Source: Eubacterium sp. (GTDB lineage Bacteria; Bacillota; Clostridia; Oscillospirales; Acutalibacteraceae). Taken from it: a stretch of 23,934 bases of DNA. The stretch is from contig JAILGO010000088.1 in the NCBI GenBank assembly GCA_024696725.1, positions 1-23,934 of the forward strand, given 5' to 3'. Numbering within the stretch: position 1 is the stretch's first letter; each line of letters opens with the position of its first letter. Shown here one piece after another: positions 1 through 6,454 of this stretch. The notes beneath the pieces were generated by a model that did no database searches, was not told where the DNA came from, and saw nothing but the letters and a program-made list of their open reading frames with translations. Both the position numbers and the translations under genes were made by a program.

Positions 1-33
1 GGTCGGATTTCAATGCTGCACAATATATAGAGT

Positions 34-62
34 ATAATAGTCAAATAAGCTTATACCGACAA
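34..62 (-). promoter_or_regulatory. Possible divergent promoter (leftward)
   Basis: Read on the minus strand, TTGTCG (62-57) is followed by a 17-nt spacer and TATTAT (39-34). The -35 matches the TTGACA consensus at four of six positions and the -10 at five of six. It lies symmetrically opposite the plus-strand promoter at 77-105, and both -35 hexamers sit in arms of the same inverted repeat. Any gene it drives would start at or beyond the left edge. This is inference from sequence; AT-rich DNA gives chance matches. Confidence 0.4.
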
Positions 63-85
63 AATATTGGTATATTTTGTCGGTA
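54..85. repeat. Perfect 14-bp inverted repeat, candidate operator
   Basis: TACCGACAAAATAT (54-67) and its exact reverse complement ATATTTTGTCGGTA (72-85) flank a 4-nt centre, TGGT. Neither side is followed by a T-tract, so it does not look like an intrinsic terminator. Its GACA/TGTC half-sites cover the -35 hexamers of a possible promoter on each strand, as an operator for a dimeric repressor would. A direct repeat GGTAACA (82-88 and 93-99, 11-bp period) overlaps the right edge. The cognate regulator is unknown; NAD-responsive repressors would be the first candidates given the downstream nadBC. Confidence 0.6.
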
Positions 86-105
86 ACAAAAAGGTAACAT
101 ATAAT
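77..105 (+). promoter_or_regulatory. Possible upstream promoter of the nadB operon
   Basis: TTGTCG (77-82), a 17-nt spacer and a perfect TATAAT (100-105) form a plausible sigma-A promoter. The -35 lies inside the right arm of the 54-85 inverted repeat, so a protein bound there should occlude it. Transcription would start near 112, giving a leader of roughly 140 nt before nadB. It would be a second promoter in addition to the stronger-looking one at 187-215. Confidence 0.45.
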
Positions 106-167
106 TACAGGTTTGTCAACACTTTTTATTGTAAAAAACAGATTATTTTTAATTATTAAAACACTTG

Positions 168-182
168 TTCTTATTATAAGAA
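168..182. repeat. 7-bp inverted repeat just upstream of the nadB -35
   Basis: TTCTTAT (168-174) and ATAAGAA (176-182) are perfect inverted copies around a single T at 175. The element ends 4 bp before the -35 hexamer at 187. This position fits an activator site or repressor operator, but a short AT-rich palindrome can occur by chance. Confidence 0.3.
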
Positions 183-186
183 TTTC

Positions 187-215
187 TTGACAATACTGCT
201 AAATAATTATATATT
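187..215 (+). promoter_or_regulatory. Near-consensus sigma-A promoter of the nadB operon
   Basis: A perfect TTGACA (187-192), a 17-nt spacer and TATATT (210-215) form a near-consensus housekeeping promoter. The start of transcription would be near 222, leaving about a 30-nt leader before the ATG at 253. The first three bases of the -35 box are a TTG in frame with nadB, which can mislead gene finders into a start 66 nt too early. Confidence 0.75.
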
Positions 216-252
216 AATACTAACTATATCTTTTATTTCTGGTAAATGGCGT

Positions 253-1575
253 ATGAAAAGAGATTTAATTAAAACAGATGTTGTTATAGTGGGCTCCGGA
301 GTAGCGGGCTTATTCGCCGCGCTTTGTATCCCCAACACTAAGGAAGTGCTTTTGATTACTAAGGAAAAGCTTGACGAATGCGACTCCTTTTTAGCTCAGG
401 GCGGCGTGTGCGTGCTTAAGGATATAAGCGACTTTAAGTGTTATTATGAGGACACGATGAAGGCGGGACATTATGAGAATAATCCCGAGGCTGTGCGCGT
501 TATGATTGAAAGCTCTCCCGAGATTATAGATACCCTTGTTAAGCTCGGCGTTGACTTCGACCTCGACAAGACGGGAAATTTCGATTATACCCGTGAGGGC
601 GCTCACAGAGAGAACAGAATTCTTCACCATAAGGACGAAACGGGAAGAGAGATTACCGAAACTCTGCTCGCTATCGCTATGAGAAGAAAAAATATAACCT
701 TCGTAACCCGTACTACAATGATAGACTTTATCGAGAAGGATAATACCTGCTACGGTATTGTATGTGAGGACGAGTACGGCGAAATGGGCGCGATTACCGC
801 TAAGGATATTATTCTCGCGACGGGCGGTATAGGCGGTCTGTTTAAGAATTCCACAAACTACGCTCATATTACGGGCGACGCTTTCGCGCTCTGTCTTATC
901 CACGGCGTTGAGCTTCAGGATATGAATTATATTCAGATTCACCCGACTACCCTCTATTCCAAATCCAGGGGAAGACGCTTTCTTATAAGCGAGAGCGTAA
1001 GAGGCGAAGGCGCGATTCTTCTTAACGAAAACGGCGAGCGCTTTACGGACGAGCTTCAGCCGAGAGACGTGGTAACCAACGCGATAGTTGAGGAAATGAA
1101 AAAATTCGGCACGGACCACGTTTATCTTACGCTTCCGAATATGACGAGCGAGGAGGCTAAAAAGCGCTTCCCGAATATATTTGAGGCTTGTATGCAGGAG
1201 GGCTACGACATTACTAAGGATATGGTCCCCGTAACTCCCGCGCAGCACTATATGATGGGCGGTATTAAAACCGACATTAACGGAAGAACGACTATGGCGC
1301 ATCTTTTCGCAGTCGGCGAAACCGCGTGTAACGGCGTACACGGAAAAAACCGTCTCGCGTCGAACTCGCTTCTCGAAAGCCTCGTTTTCGCTAAACGCGC
1401 GGCTGACGTGATAGCCTCCGACAATACTAAAAAGAGCGGCGAAATACCGTCGGTTGACCTCGATTCCTATCCTCCGAAAGAGGAAAGGGAAAAGAACTTC
1501 AAGGATATAATTATGGCTGAAATAAAAAGAAAGGATGAAGCGTTTTATGATAAATGGTGTAACGATGAAGATTAA
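253..1575 (+). CDS. nadB: L-aspartate oxidase (quinolinate synthetase B)
   Basis: NadB oxidises L-aspartate to iminoaspartate with FAD, the first step of de novo NAD synthesis; NadA then makes quinolinate. The N-terminus has the dinucleotide-binding motif GSGVAG (residues 14-19), followed by AQGGV. Family signatures include IHPTTLY, a RGEGAILLNENGERFTDE block, PRDVV, AQHYMMGG and HGKNRLASNSLLE near the C-terminus, so substrate- and flavin-binding residues look intact. The product is 440 aa, shorter than the roughly 530 aa of E. coli or B. subtilis NadB; the C-terminal helical domain is reduced, as in other short forms. ATG 253 is chosen because an upstream in-frame TTG (187) is the -35 box of the promoter. 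No strong Shine-Dalgarno precedes 253. The 3' end overlaps nadC by 11 nt, suggesting translational coupling. Confidence 0.95.
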   Translation: MKRDLIKTDVVIVGSGVAGLFAALCIPNTKEVLLITKEKLDECDSFLAQGGVCVLKDISDFKCYYEDTMKAGHYENNPEAVRVMIESSPEIIDTLVKLGVDFDLDKTGNFDYTREGAHRENRILHHKDETGREITETLLAIAMRRKNITFVTRTTMIDFIEKDNTCYGIVCEDEYGEMGAITAKDIILATGGIGGLFKNSTNYAHITGDAFALCLIHGVELQDMNYIQIHPTTLYSKSRGRRFLISESVRGEGAILLNENGERFTDELQPRDVVTNAIVEEMKKFGTDHVYLTLPNMTSEEAKKRFPNIFEACMQEGYDITKDMVPVTPAQHYMMGGIKTDINGRTTMAHLFAVGETACNGVHGKNRLASNSLLESLVFAKRAADVIASDNTKKSGEIPSVDLDSYPPKEEREKNFKDIIMAEIKRKDEAFYDKWCNDED

Positions 1576-2407
1576 CGTTGATAGCTATCTTATCAACACT
1601 CTGAAAGAGGATATTACCTCCGAGGACGTTTCGACTAACGCCGTAATGCCTGAAAATAAGCAGGGAAGCGCCCAGCTTATCTGTAAGCAGGACGGTATAA
1701 TCTGCGGCCTTGACGTGTTCGAAAGAGCCTTCTTCCTTCTTGACGAAAACAGCCGCTTTGAAACGGAGTATAAAGACGGCGACGAGGTTAAAAAGGGTAC
1801 TCTTATCGGTACCGTATACGGTGAAATAAAGGCGCTTCTTTCTGCGGAGAGAACGGGACTCAATTACCTTCAGCGTATGAGCGGTATCGCGACTATGACG
1901 AGAGAGTACGCCGACGAGCTTAAGGGCTATAAGACCGTGCTTCTTGATACAAGAAAGACTACTCCTAATATGCGCCCGTTTGAAAAGCACGCGGTAAAGG
2001 TCGGCGGCGGCACAAATCACCGCTATAATTTATCCGACGGCGTACTTTTAAAGGATAACCATATCGGAGCGGCGGGCTCAATAACGAAGGCGATAGAAAT
2101 GGCGAAGGCTTATGCGCCGTTCGTCCGCAAAATCGAAATTGAAACGGAAACGCTTGAGCAGGTAAAGGAAGCGCTTGAAGCGGGCGCGGATATTATCATG
2201 CTCGATAATATGGATAATGAAACAATGAGAAAGGCTGTTGAGCTTGTCGGCAAAAGAGCGCAGACCGAGTGCAGCGGTAACGTAACGAAGGAGCGTCTTC
2301 GCGAAATCGGCGAAATCGGCTTAGATTTCGTTTCCTGCGGCGCGCTTACGCATTCTGCGCCGATACTGGATTTCAGCCTTAAAAACCTTAAGCCTCTGGA
2401 GGACTGA
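1565..2407 (+). CDS. nadC: Nicotinate-nucleotide diphosphorylase (carboxylating), quinolinate phosphoribosyltransferase
   Basis: NadC converts quinolinate and PRPP to nicotinate mononucleotide with release of CO2 and pyrophosphate, the entry point to NAD. The 280-aa product has the family's expected length. Visible motifs are SAERTGLN (93-100) and QRMSGIAT, DTRKTTP (128-134; the usual following Gly is Asn here), HR (152-153), KDNHI (163-167), EIETET (191-196) and MLDNM (212-216), which together line the substrate pocket of the alpha/beta barrel. ATG 1565 overlaps the nadB stop by 11 nt. In-frame ATGs at 1535 and 1547 are alternatives, and 1547 has an AAGGA about 11 nt upstream, so the N-terminus is uncertain by up to 10 residues. 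The gene is the second in the operon. Confidence 0.95.
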   Translation: MKINVDSYLINTLKEDITSEDVSTNAVMPENKQGSAQLICKQDGIICGLDVFERAFFLLDENSRFETEYKDGDEVKKGTLIGTVYGEIKALLSAERTGLNYLQRMSGIATMTREYADELKGYKTVLLDTRKTTPNMRPFEKHAVKVGGGTNHRYNLSDGVLLKDNHIGAAGSITKAIEMAKAYAPFVRKIEIETETLEQVKEALEAGADIIMLDNMDNETMRKAVELVGKRAQTECSGNVTKERLREIGEIGLDFVSCGALTHSAPILDFSLKNLKPLED

Positions 2408-2409
2408 TT

Positions 2410-3183
2410 ATGCTTTACAGACCCGAATACGACGAGAACGGTAAAAAGGTTCTCTGTGAAATGAACGGCGTAAATTCCGATATGCTTATGGATATTTACG
2501 TAAAAAAACTGAAAAAGGGCGAGGTCCTCACTATTAATGAGGAGCTTAACGAAACCGCAATTCTGCTTCTTTCAGGCAAGGTGCGCTTTGCCGTAGGCGA
2601 TAAGATTGACGAAATCTGCGAAAGGGAAAATCCGTTCCAGAAAACTCCCTACGCCGTGCATTTTTCTCACGGTACTCCCGCGCATGTTGAGGCGCTTGAG
2701 GACGGCGAGGTGCTCGTTCAGATGACGGATAACGAAAAAGTATGGGAGCCGCAGTTCTATAATCCCGAAAACTGCCTTTATCAGCATTTCGGTAAGGGAC
2801 AGTGGGACGGCACGGGCTACCGTATCGTTTCAACAATGTTCGACCTTTCGAACGCGCCTTATTCAAATATGGTAATGGGCGAGGTGTTTAATCAGCAGGG
2901 ACGCTGGTCCTCTTATCCGCCTCACCATCATCCTCAGCCCGAGCTTTACTATTATCAGTTCAACCCGCCTCAGGGCTTCGGCGCAGGCTTCGAGGGAGAA
3001 ACGCCGTATAAAACAGAAAACGGAACATGCCTTTGTATCAGAGGCGGTAACGCTCATCAGCAGGTAACGGCGCCGTGCTACGAGATGTACTATGTATGGC
3101 TTATCCGCCATCTCGACGGCGACCCGTGGGACAAAACGCGTATTAATGAAAAACAGCACGAGTGGATTTTAAATGCAGACTAA
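2410..3183 (+). CDS. KduI/IolB-family cupin isomerase (5-deoxy-glucuronate isomerase-like)
   Basis: The 257-aa product has the bicupin layout of IolB, which converts 5-deoxy-glucuronate to 5-dehydro-2-deoxy-gluconate in inositol breakdown. The best evidence is the block from RWSSYPP (165-171) through a His cluster (172-174), Glu178 and YYYQFNPPQGFG, which matches the IolB metal site, with a further His at 216. It differs from typical IolB late in the protein: the usual GYHP is NAHQ, and the motif after MYY is VWLIRH. No other iol gene is nearby, so the true substrate is doubtful; an acidic sugar or related aldehyde is only a guess. A strong GGAGGA (2398-2403) precedes the ATG, 2 nt after nadC ends. 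The 3' end overlaps the next gene by 11 nt. Confidence 0.75.
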   Translation: MLYRPEYDENGKKVLCEMNGVNSDMLMDIYVKKLKKGEVLTINEELNETAILLLSGKVRFAVGDKIDEICERENPFQKTPYAVHFSHGTPAHVEALEDGEVLVQMTDNEKVWEPQFYNPENCLYQHFGKGQWDGTGYRIVSTMFDLSNAPYSNMVMGEVFNQQGRWSSYPPHHHPQPELYYYQFNPPQGFGAGFEGETPYKTENGTCLCIRGGNAHQQVTAPCYEMYYVWLIRHLDGDPWDKTRINEKQHEWILNAD

Positions 3184-4243
3184 AAGTGTTTTTTTAAAGG
3201 ATTATTCAGAAATTGAAAAGGTTTTTGAACGCGAGGGCGTTCAAAGACCTTTCCTGTGCTGCGGAAAAAGCTTTCAGAAAACTGAGCTTTTCGCATATCT
3301 GAAGCAGTTTAACCTTACCGTTTTCGACAATATCCGTCCTAATCCGCGCTTTGACGATATGCTTACCGCTGCGGTGCTTTTTAAAGAGAAAAACTGCGAT
3401 TTTATGATTGCCGCAGGCGGCGGAAGCCCGATGGACAGCGCGAAAATGATTCGTATTCTGACTAATAACGACGAACAGACTGCGCTTTACGGCGATATAG
3501 TCAATAACGGTATCAAAGCGCTTTTTATTCCTACTACCGCAGGTACGGGAAGTGAGGCTACCAAGACCTCAGTTTTCTATCTTAACGAGGTGCATAAGTA
3601 CAGCGTTCACAGTCTTGATTTCATTCCCGACTATATTCTCTTTGACGAAAAGTTGCTTGAGACGCTTCCTCTCTATCAGAAAAAGGCGACCTGTCTTGAC
3701 GCGCTCTGTCACTCGATAGAGAGCTACTGGAGCACGAAAGCGACCGACGAGAGCAGGGAGTACGCCGAAAAGTCAATTAACCTCTTCTTTGAGAATAAGG
3801 ACGGCTATCTTAATAATTCGCGCGAAGGTAACCTCGGTATGCTTTGGGCGTCGTATTACGGCGGTAAAGCGATAAATATTACCGGAACCGTCGCGCCGCA
3901 CGCGCTTTGCTACAATATAACTATGAACTGCGGTACCTCTCACGGACACTCCGTCGCCGTACTTCTTTCAAAAATATATGAGTATATGCTCGAAAAGGAT
4001 TATCCCGGGGAGCTCTTTGCCTCGTTTTCAAAGGTGATGGGCGGTAACGCCGTTCGCGACGGGCTTGAAATATTTAATTCAATCCTTACAGAGCTTGACC
4101 TTGAACAGCCGAAAATTGACGAGAGCAGGCTTGATGAATTCGTCGGTGAGGTAAATATTAAGAAGCTCGCGACTAACCCCGTACCGTTTGATAAAAACGA
4201 CGTTAAGGAGCTTTACAGAAGGACGCTTTGTGATGGAATATAA
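3173..4243 (+). CDS. Iron-dependent alcohol dehydrogenase, phosphonoacetaldehyde reductase-like
   Basis: This 356-aa group III alcohol dehydrogenase should reduce an aldehyde (or oxidise an alcohol) with NAD(P)H. It shows GGGSPMDSAK (82-91) for the cofactor, PTTAGTGSEAT (120-130), and metal ligands Asp176, His180, His243 and His257 with the same spacing as FucO (4, 63 and 14 residues). The segments around SIESYWSTKATDESR (181-195) and GKAINITGTVAPHA (231-244) resemble my recollection of phosphonoacetaldehyde reductases, which make 2-hydroxyethylphosphonate. No PEP mutase or phosphonopyruvate decarboxylase is present here, so the substrate is inferred from similarity only. ATG 3173 lies inside the preceding gene (11-nt overlap), and the stop overlaps the next start by 11 nt. 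Confidence 0.85.
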   Translation: MQTKSVFLKDYSEIEKVFEREGVQRPFLCCGKSFQKTELFAYLKQFNLTVFDNIRPNPRFDDMLTAAVLFKEKNCDFMIAAGGGSPMDSAKMIRILTNNDEQTALYGDIVNNGIKALFIPTTAGTGSEATKTSVFYLNEVHKYSVHSLDFIPDYILFDEKLLETLPLYQKKATCLDALCHSIESYWSTKATDESREYAEKSINLFFENKDGYLNNSREGNLGMLWASYYGGKAINITGTVAPHALCYNITMNCGTSHGHSVAVLLSKIYEYMLEKDYPGELFASFSKVMGGNAVRDGLEIFNSILTELDLEQPKIDESRLDEFVGEVNIKKLATNPVPFDKNDVKELYRRTLCDGI

Positions 4244-4895
4244 ATACGAATTACACTGCCATACGAATATGGTAAGTCAGTGCGGAAGGCTGAGTCCGTG
4301 CGAAGTAACCGAGCTGTATAAAAAAGAGGGCTATTCGGGTATTGTTATAACCGAGCATTACAGTCCGCTTACCTTCGGTATTAACAGCTATTATAAGCCT
4401 CAGCGTCTTGTCGATTTTTACATATCCTCCTATGAGGAAATGAAAAAATACGAAACTGAGGATTTTTCCGTTCTCTTCGGTATGGAGCTTCGCCACTACG
4501 GAACGGGCGCCGATTATCTTATCTACGGCGCAGAGCCCGAGTGGTTAAGAAAGCAGGGAAATCTTATGAAACTGTGGGAGAAGGACGCTTACCGTCTTAT
4601 GCACGAAGCGGGCTGCCTCGTCTTTCAGGCACATCCTTACAGGTCTTATATTTTAAGGTGTAACCCCGACTATATCGACGGAATTGAGGTCTATAACGGA
4701 AAATGCGACGCCGAAACGAATTTTAAAGCGCTTCAGTGGGCGATTGAAACGGGCAAGCTTATGTCCTCGGGCTCTGATTTTCATACCCCCGACCAGCTCG
4801 CAAAGGGCGGTATAATTACAAACGAGCCGATTAAAAACAATGCCGACCTTGTCCGCGTTCTCAAATCAAGAAACTATAAACTGATAAAAAAATAA
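4233..4895 (+). CDS. PHP-domain metal-dependent phosphoesterase
   Basis: The 220-aa product is a single PHP domain, a distorted barrel that hydrolyses phosphoesters with two or three metal ions. The metal-binding set is visible in order: HCH (8-10), TEH (40-42), ME around Glu85, QAHP with His134, and SDFH (181-184). The substrate cannot be told from sequence; relatives act on histidinol phosphate, nucleotides, nucleoside bisphosphates or cyclic phosphodiesters. ATG 4233 is preferred over an in-frame start at 4188 because AGAAGGA (4217-4223) sits 9 nt upstream and the protein then opens directly into the HxH strand. It overlaps the dehydrogenase by 11 nt and is last in the operon; its stop codon lies in the terminator stem. 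Confidence 0.88.
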   Translation: MEYKYELHCHTNMVSQCGRLSPCEVTELYKKEGYSGIVITEHYSPLTFGINSYYKPQRLVDFYISSYEEMKKYETEDFSVLFGMELRHYGTGADYLIYGAEPEWLRKQGNLMKLWEKDAYRLMHEAGCLVFQAHPYRSYILRCNPDYIDGIEVYNGKCDAETNFKALQWAIETGKLMSSGSDFHTPDQLAKGGIITNEPIKNNADLVRVLKSRNYKLIKK

Positions 4896-4922
4896 AAGCC
4901 GTTTTCCGGCTTTTATTTTTTT
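4886..4922. terminator. Bidirectional intrinsic terminator between convergent operons
   Basis: AATAAAAGCCG (4891-4901) pairs perfectly with CGGCTTTTATT (4907-4917) around a 5-nt loop. A-rich sequence (4886-4890) on the left and a T-tract (4918-4922) on the right give each strand its own U-tract, so the hairpin can end both operons. The stop codons of the phosphoesterase gene (4893-4895) and of the flippase gene (4913-4915, minus strand) are inside the stem. Confidence 0.92.
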
Positions 4923-6448
4923 ATCCTTTTTAATATCTTGCCGAGTATCGGCTTGATTTCTTTTATAGGTATTATAATTACCGCCGCTATCGCGTAGCCG
5001 ATAACGCCGCAAACGCCTGCCGCCGCGATTAGCCTGAACCAGCTGTCAAGCACGAAGCGCGAGGTCACGATACTGAAAAGACCTATAAGTACAGGTATGG
5101 GGAGCGAGGTGCGTAGCACCGTAAGATAAAACTCCTTAGGCTTTGCGCCGATAATTCTTGCCGCGTACCACGAGTTGAAGAAAATGTATCTTGAACAGAT
5201 AAGTATAAGACTCGGTACTACAAGAATAATAACTCCGAGGTCGGTGGTCTTTCCGAGAATAAGCTCGACTATAATATTAACTACGCCGATTCCGAAGCTG
5301 ACGAATACGGGGATTTTAAGCTTGTTTACTACAACGCTGAGCTGTGACAGCGCGTAGGTCTGAGAGTTAAAGAACGCCTGAATTACCGTTAAGGTCGAAA
5401 GCGTAACGATAAGGTTAATAGTTTTTTCGTCTACGCCGCTCAGCCACAACGCGTAAAACGGCTTTGAAAACGCAATAAAGCCTGCGACGGGTACCATAAG
5501 AATAAGTCCGTTTACTCTTATCGAGGTCTTTGCCTCGTTTACTAAATCGTCGTGACGGTTTTCCGAATAAAGCGCAATAAAGGTAGGAGTGAACATAGTG
5601 CCTACCGTGCCGACTATCATACTGATTGCGTTCGGTATGGTTCTCGCGGTTGAAAGATTGCCCATAGCCTGCTGGTCGAACAGAAGATTAGCGAGTACGG
5701 TGTCAACGTTTCTCATAAGTATACCGCTGAGCGAAATAAAGCTCATCCATATTCCCGCCGACGCTATTTCCTTAACGGAGCGCAGCCTGGCAAGCCGCGG
5801 ATTTATCTTTAACTCGGGAAGAAAGCGGTGAGTTAAATTGTAATTTGCGATACCTAAAAATACAGTGCTCGCAAGCGTTGCAAGCGGCATAAAGTATACT
5901 TTAAGAGGGAAGAAGCTGAAAAGGACTATTATTACCGTAATCCTTACAAGGTATGAGGTTATATTTCTGTAGGCGTTAATATTGAGCTTGTTTTTAGCGA
6001 AGGTGCCTACGGTGAATACCGAGGTAATTATGCTTATTATCGAGCTCAGCCACGTTATTAAAAACGTGATTTTAACCTCGCCGAGATACTGGGGCGAGAT
6101 TTTTAAAAAGCGGTCTATAAACGGAATAAAGCCCGCTCCGAAGAGCGCTATAGCCGCACAGATAACGCCGTTGGCGGTAAGCACGGAGTTTATGTATTCG
6201 CTTGCCTTGTCGTAGTTATCCTTATTGATTTCAAGCGTTATAAACCTTCCCGCGACCGAGTTGAATACGATAGTAATAATTGAAAAATAGGATACTATAT
6301 CCGTAGAAAGATTAACGTAGCCTATAGCCTCGGTTCCGAGGTTTTTAATAATTTTAGGTACAACAAAAAAGTTAATAGCAAACTGTACTATTAACGCCAG
6401 AATATTAGCAACAATATTAATAAAATTCTGTTTTTTGCTGATTTTCAT
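4913..6448 (-). CDS. wzx: Wzx-type polysaccharide flippase
   Basis: The 511-aa product is almost entirely hydrophobic, with about 12 to 14 predicted membrane spans. It has the profile of the MOP/PST superfamily of flippases, which move undecaprenyl-linked repeat units across the cytoplasmic membrane. Typical features are the N-terminal ANILALIVQFAINFFVVPKI segment, the short basic loops (GTFAKNKLNINAYRN) and the basic tail KRIKK. It is the last gene of the long minus-strand operon, 6 nt after the preceding stop, with GGATAGGAT upstream of its ATG. Exact substrate specificity is not predictable; a lipid II-type or teichoic acid flippase is less likely given the Wzy-like gene and glycosyltransferases in the same operon. 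Confidence 0.88.
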   Translation of the reverse strand: MKISKKQNFINIVANILALIVQFAINFFVVPKIIKNLGTEAIGYVNLSTDIVSYFSIITIVFNSVAGRFITLEINKDNYDKASEYINSVLTANGVICAAIALFGAGFIPFIDRFLKISPQYLGEVKITFLITWLSSIISIITSVFTVGTFAKNKLNINAYRNITSYLVRITVIIVLFSFFPLKVYFMPLATLASTVFLGIANYNLTHRFLPELKINPRLARLRSVKEIASAGIWMSFISLSGILMRNVDTVLANLLFDQQAMGNLSTARTIPNAISMIVGTVGTMFTPTFIALYSENRHDDLVNEAKTSIRVNGLILMVPVAGFIAFSKPFYALWLSGVDEKTINLIVTLSTLTVIQAFFNSQTYALSQLSVVVNKLKIPVFVSFGIGVVNIIVELILGKTTDLGVIILVVPSLILICSRYIFFNSWYAARIIGAKPKEFYLTVLRTSLPIPVLIGLFSIVTSRFVLDSWFRLIAAAGVCGVIGYAIAAVIIIPIKEIKPILGKILKRIKK

Positions 6449-6454
6449 TTTATC

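Noticed and set aside
54..85. Inverted repeat read as an intrinsic terminator
   Set aside because: The stem is AT-rich and no T-tract follows on either strand; overlap with two -35 hexamers fits an operator better.
187..252. TTG at 187 as the nadB start
   Set aside because: It coincides with the -35 box of a near-consensus promoter whose transcript would start downstream of it, and the added residues do not match NadB.
391..1341. Long open reading frame (316 aa) antisense to nadB
   Set aside because: The product has no recognisable domain, lies entirely inside a well-supported conserved gene, and similar antisense frames occur opposite many genes here, as expected from the codon usage.
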